Source of the DNA: Gammaproteobacteria bacterium
Lineage (GTDB): Bacteria; Pseudomonadota; Gammaproteobacteria; SZUA-229
DNA length: 8,039 bases
Direction of reading: 5' to 3'
NCBI GenBank assembly: GCA_026998145.1
Contig: JALTRC010000531.1
Span: forward strand, 1-8,039
Shown here piece after piece: positions 5,649 to 8,039 of the stretch (its first letter is position 1; each line of letters begins with the position of its first letter). Position numbers and translations under genes: made by a program. The notes below the pieces were generated by a model, which was given only the letters and a program-made list of their open reading frames with translations, did not search any database and was not told where the DNA came from.

Positions 5649-7067
5649 ATGCCCATGAAAAATAATAACAATACAGCGTCAGCCGAGGCTGACAAAATGA
5701 GTTTGTGGCAGGTTATTGCACTGGCGGTTGGCACCATGGTGGGCGCCAGTATATTTTCCATTTTTGGTTTAGGCGCTCGCCTGGCCGGCCCTAATCTGCC
5801 GCTGGTATTTGTGCTCTCCGGTATCGTCGCCTTGCTGGTTGCCTATTCTTATGCGCAGCTGGGAAAACACATTATTTCCGATGCGGGGCCGATAGAGTTT
5901 ATTTTAAAAGCCATGGGTGATGGTTTGTTAACCGGCGCACTGAGCTTTTTATTCTGGCTGACCTATGTGGTTTCTATTGCTTTATTTGCCAAGGGATTTG
6001 CCAGTTATCTTTTACCTTTGTTACAGATTGAACCTGACACCCTGAGCCGGGATATTGGTGAAGCGACCGTGGTGCTGGTGTTTTTTGTGCTGGGTTTAGT
6101 GGGCACTTCAGCCGTGGGTAAAGCGGAACTGATAATTGTGATTATTAAACTGTCCATATTGGGGTTATTTGTTGCACTCGGTTTATGGAGCATTAAGCCT
6201 GCCCTGGTGACTCCTTCATTTTCAGCCAGCGCTTTACATGGCAGTGTTGATGCCATTGCCATATTTTTTCTGTCCTATATGGGCTTTGGTCTGGTAACCA
6301 ATGCATCGGAAAATATGCAAAACCCAAACCGAAATGTGCCGCTGGCGATTTACCTGAGTATATTAATTGTAAGCATTGTATATATTCTGGTGTCTCTGGT
6401 TGCGGTTGGTAATCTTACCCTGCCCGCGTTGATTAAGGCACAGGATAATGCGCTAGCCGTTGCCGCTGAACCTTTTCTGGGGCAAACCGGTTTTTTACTG
6501 ATTTCTCTGGGCGCTCTTTTCTCTATTGCCTCTGCCCTTAACGCCACCCTTTTTGGAGGCGCCAATGTGGCTTATGCACTGGCTAAAGATGGTGAACTGC
6601 CAAAAGTATTTGATCGTAAATTATGGTTTGGTTCTAATGAAGGTTTATATTTTACCGCAGCGCTCGGCATTATCTTTGCCCTGATATTTAATCTTAATGG
6701 CATTGCCTCCATTACCAGTGGTGTGTTTATGACCATTTACCTTTTTGTGCTTTTTTCACACTGGAAATTAAAAGATCAGTATGGGGGGAACCCCTTTATT
6801 ATTGCCACAGGTTTTATAGTCGTCGCATCTGTGTTTGTACTTCTGCTCATGTATCAATGGCATACAGGGCGTAACAGTTTTTATGGCACCTGCATAGTGC
6901 TGGCGGGCAGCCTGTTAATTGAGCTTATTTACCGTGGCATTAGCAAGCGAGGATTTATTCAACGGGAAATCTCCCTGCTTGAAAAAACGGCACAGAATAT
7001 AGAAACCGATCTGGATAAAGAACTTGAACATCTGCTACCTCAACAACATAAAGGAATCTCTGATTAA
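5649..7067 (+). CDS. APC-superfamily amino acid/amine permease
   Basis: A 472-residue inner-membrane protein with about 12 hydrophobic segments, typical of the amino acid-polyamine-organocation superfamily. The unwound TM1 motif GTMVGASIFSIFG (28-40) and the TM6 region FLSYMGFGLVTNASENMQNP, then NRNVP (207-231), are the family landmarks. The TM8-loop segment GGANVAYALAKDGELPKVF (303-321) is also typical. The substrate cannot be read from sequence; amino acids, amines or an exchanger role are all possible. The cytoplasmic C-terminus (about 430-472) is charged and helix-prone (REISLLEKTAQNIETDLDKE). The start at 5649 is uncertain: only a weak GTAAG-like site precedes it, and ATG 5655 would shorten the protein by two residues. 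It lies 11 bases after the secreted-protein gene, which suggests a shared transcript. It is followed by the inverted repeat region. Confidence 0.88.
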   Translation: MPMKNNNNTASAEADKMSLWQVIALAVGTMVGASIFSIFGLGARLAGPNLPLVFVLSGIVALLVAYSYAQLGKHIISDAGPIEFILKAMGDGLLTGALSFLFWLTYVVSIALFAKGFASYLLPLLQIEPDTLSRDIGEATVVLVFFVLGLVGTSAVGKAELIIVIIKLSILGLFVALGLWSIKPALVTPSFSASALHGSVDAIAIFFLSYMGFGLVTNASENMQNPNRNVPLAIYLSILIVSIVYILVSLVAVGNLTLPALIKAQDNALAVAAEPFLGQTGFLLISLGALFSIASALNATLFGGANVAYALAKDGELPKVFDRKLWFGSNEGLYFTAALGIIFALIFNLNGIASITSGVFMTIYLFVLFSHWKLKDQYGGNPFIIATGFIVVASVFVLLLMYQWHTGRNSFYGTCIVLAGSLLIELIYRGISKRGFIQREISLLEKTAQNIETDLDKELEHLLPQQHKGISD

Positions 7068-7091
7068 TTCTGGACGAAACAGTTTGTATAT

Positions 7092-7172
7092 CAGTTTCCC
7101 TGATTCAAGGCGACGAATCGCACGCAATAGCAGGCTATTGCGAAGATTCGCAACGCTGAAGCAGGGGAACTG
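7092..7172. repeat. Long imperfect inverted repeat (possible REP/MITE-like element or hairpin)
   Basis: The left arm, 7092-7131, is nearly the reverse complement of the right arm, 7134-7172, with a two-base centre (AG). The innermost nine bases pair perfectly (CGCAATAGC with GCTATTGCG). The next block pairs as CGAATC (7114-7119) with GATTCG (7145-7150). The outer ends pair as CAGTTTCCCTG (7092-7102) with CAGGGGAACTG (7162-7172), with a single G-T mismatch. Overall about three quarters of positions match. Weak pairing may continue outward to about 7083 and 7181. There is no run of T after either arm, so it is not a classic intrinsic terminator. Such palindromic units are often dispersed, multicopy intergenic repeats, but copy number cannot be judged from one window. 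Confidence 0.75.
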
Positions 7173-7242
7173 AGATGCGAAATGTGAGTTCATGAATTAT
7201 TTAGAGGTTCCTAAAGATCGTTAAGCATATTTATGCATCCTT

Positions 7243-7248
7243 AGAGGA
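7243..7248 (+). promoter_or_regulatory. Ribosome binding site for the P-type ATPase
   Basis: AGAGGA lies nine bases before the ATG at 7258. It supports that start, which gives the short N-terminal region before GLSSEEA usual in the family. TTAGAGG also occurs at 7201-7207, so the heptamer is repeated directly 40 bases apart. Confidence 0.6.
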
Positions 7249-7257
7249 TTACACAAA

Positions 7258-8039
7258 ATGACAGACAACAGTATCGACACATCGACTCTACAGGGCCTTA
7301 GCAGTGAAGAGGCCAGTCAGCGTCTGCAACAGTATGGGCCAAATGCACTAAAGGACGAACAGGTTTCCCTGATTCGACGGCTGCTGGGTTATTTCTGGGG
7401 ACCGATTCCCTGGATGATTGAAGTGGCTGCTGTATTGTCTGCTGTGGTTCAGCACTGGGCTGATTTCAGCATTATTATGGCGCTACTGATTTTTAATGCC
7501 GGCGTTGGTTTCTGGCAGGAATATACCGCAGGCAATGCAGTGGCAGCACTGATGAAACAGCTGGCGCTAAAAGCCCGCGTACGCCGGGATGGTCAGTGGC
7601 AGGAGATTGATGCAACGCAACTTGTGCCAGGGGATATTATACGTATTCGTCTGGGGGATGTTGTGCCGGCAGATGTCAAACTGGTTGAGGGTGATTATCT
7701 GAGCGTGGATCAGTCAGCGCTTACCGGTGAATCCATGCCAGTAACCAAACGCGCTGGCGATCAGGCTTTTTCCGGCACCGTGGTAAAACAGGGCGAAGTC
7801 ATTGCCGAGGTCACAGAAACGGGCGCCAATACCCGCTTTGGTAAAACCGCCAGCCTGGTGCAGGAAGCCAAAACCGTATCCCACTTCCAGAAAGCGGTGT
7901 TGAATATTGGTGACTATCTTATTTATGTGAGTCTGGCACTGGTGGCTGTACTGGTACTGGTACAGCTGCACCGACACATGCCCTGGCTGGATCTGGTGCA
8001 GTTTGCCCTTATTCTTACCGTGGCATCTATTCCGGTTGC
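7258..8039 (+). CDS. Plasma-membrane H+-ATPase-like P-type ATPase (type IIIA), N-terminal part
   Basis: An open frame of 260 codons with no stop, running off the window. The N-terminal domain GLSSEEASQRLQQYGPNAL (13-31) is followed by GYFWGPIPWMIEVAAVLSAV (44-63) in the first membrane hairpin. The actuator domain then follows: LVPGDIIRIRLGDVVPAD (122-139) and VDQSALTGESMPVTK (150-164), with the TGES phosphatase loop at 156-159. FSGTVVKQGE and the TRFGKT-VSHFQKAVLNIGDYLI pattern, then LTVASIPV at 253-260 (the proton-pump form of the M4 ion-binding loop), place it with fungal/plant PMA1 and their prokaryotic homologues. The pump uses ATP to export protons, although some bacterial members are only annotated so. 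The phosphorylated Asp (DKTGT), the nucleotide-binding domain and the C-terminal membrane helices lie beyond the window. It is separated from the permease gene by 190 bases and so may have its own promoter. Confidence 0.9.
   Translation, partial: MTDNSIDTSTLQGLSSEEASQRLQQYGPNALKDEQVSLIRRLLGYFWGPIPWMIEVAAVLSAVVQHWADFSIIMALLIFNAGVGFWQEYTAGNAVAALMKQLALKARVRRDGQWQEIDATQLVPGDIIRIRLGDVVPADVKLVEGDYLSVDQSALTGESMPVTKRAGDQAFSGTVVKQGEVIAEVTETGANTRFGKTASLVQEAKTVSHFQKAVLNIGDYLIYVSLALVAVLVLVQLHRHMPWLDLVQFALILTVASIPV

Noticed and set aside
6783..6795. GGGG...CCCC hairpin inside the permease gene
   Set aside because: A short chance hairpin in coding sequence, with no regulatory context.
7211..7244. Imperfect dyad before the ATPase (CTAA.GAT near 7211 with ATCC.TTAG ending at 7244; also GCATA-TT-TATGC at 7225-7236)
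   Set aside because: The two symmetries have different centres and many mismatches. This could be an operator, but in AT-rich intergenic DNA it is within chance.

Overview
The window reads as a bacterial chromosome segment, most likely gammaproteobacterial. This is inferred from protein style, moderate GC and the gene mix; no rRNA or phylogenetic marker is present, so the assignment is tentative. All recognisable genes lie on the + strand and are tightly packed. The longest gene-free stretch is about 190 bases (7068-7257). I see no tRNA, rRNA, CRISPR array, transposase or phage gene.

Layout. (1) At 1-531 is the 3' end of an alpha-glucan (glycogen) phosphorylase gene cut by the window edge. 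Its stop overlaps the start of a TauE/SafE-type membrane transporter (521-1285). (2) After an 81-base gap and a strong ribosome binding site comes a compact block: an AhpD-like carboxymuconolactone decarboxylase family protein (1367-1714), then the E1-alpha, E1-beta and E2 subunits of a pyruvate dehydrogenase-type complex (1714-4915). Successive genes overlap by 1, 1 and 4 bases, so the block is almost certainly one translationally coupled operon. (3) A short gap leads to an unrecognised secreted helical protein (4963-5637), followed 11 bases later by an APC-superfamily permease (5649-7067). (4) The 190-base gap holds a long imperfect inverted repeat (7092-7172). (5) A P-type ATPase of the plasma-membrane H+-ATPase (PMA1-like, type IIIA) class starts at 7258 and runs off the window.

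How the genes work together. Glycogen phosphorylase feeds glucose-1-phosphate to glycolysis, and the E1/E2 enzymes convert the resulting pyruvate to acetyl-CoA. No E3 (dihydrolipoamide dehydrogenase) gene is present, so E3 must come from elsewhere. The AhpD-like protein carries a complete CxxC...H redox site and is coupled to the lipoyl-bearing E2, which suggests a lipoyl-linked thiol peroxidase or redox role. The permease and the proton pump are both plasma-membrane ion/solute transporters and could relate to pH or solute homeostasis, but this is only suggestive.

Most notable points: the E1/E2 subunits resemble the cyanobacterial/plastid pyruvate dehydrogenase rather than the AceE/AceF system usual in gammaproteobacteria, including a Tyr in place of the usual Asp in the E2 DHRxxDG signature; the AhpD-E2 coupling; and the hairpin-like repeat before the ATPase. 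I do not see a clearly unprecedented system.
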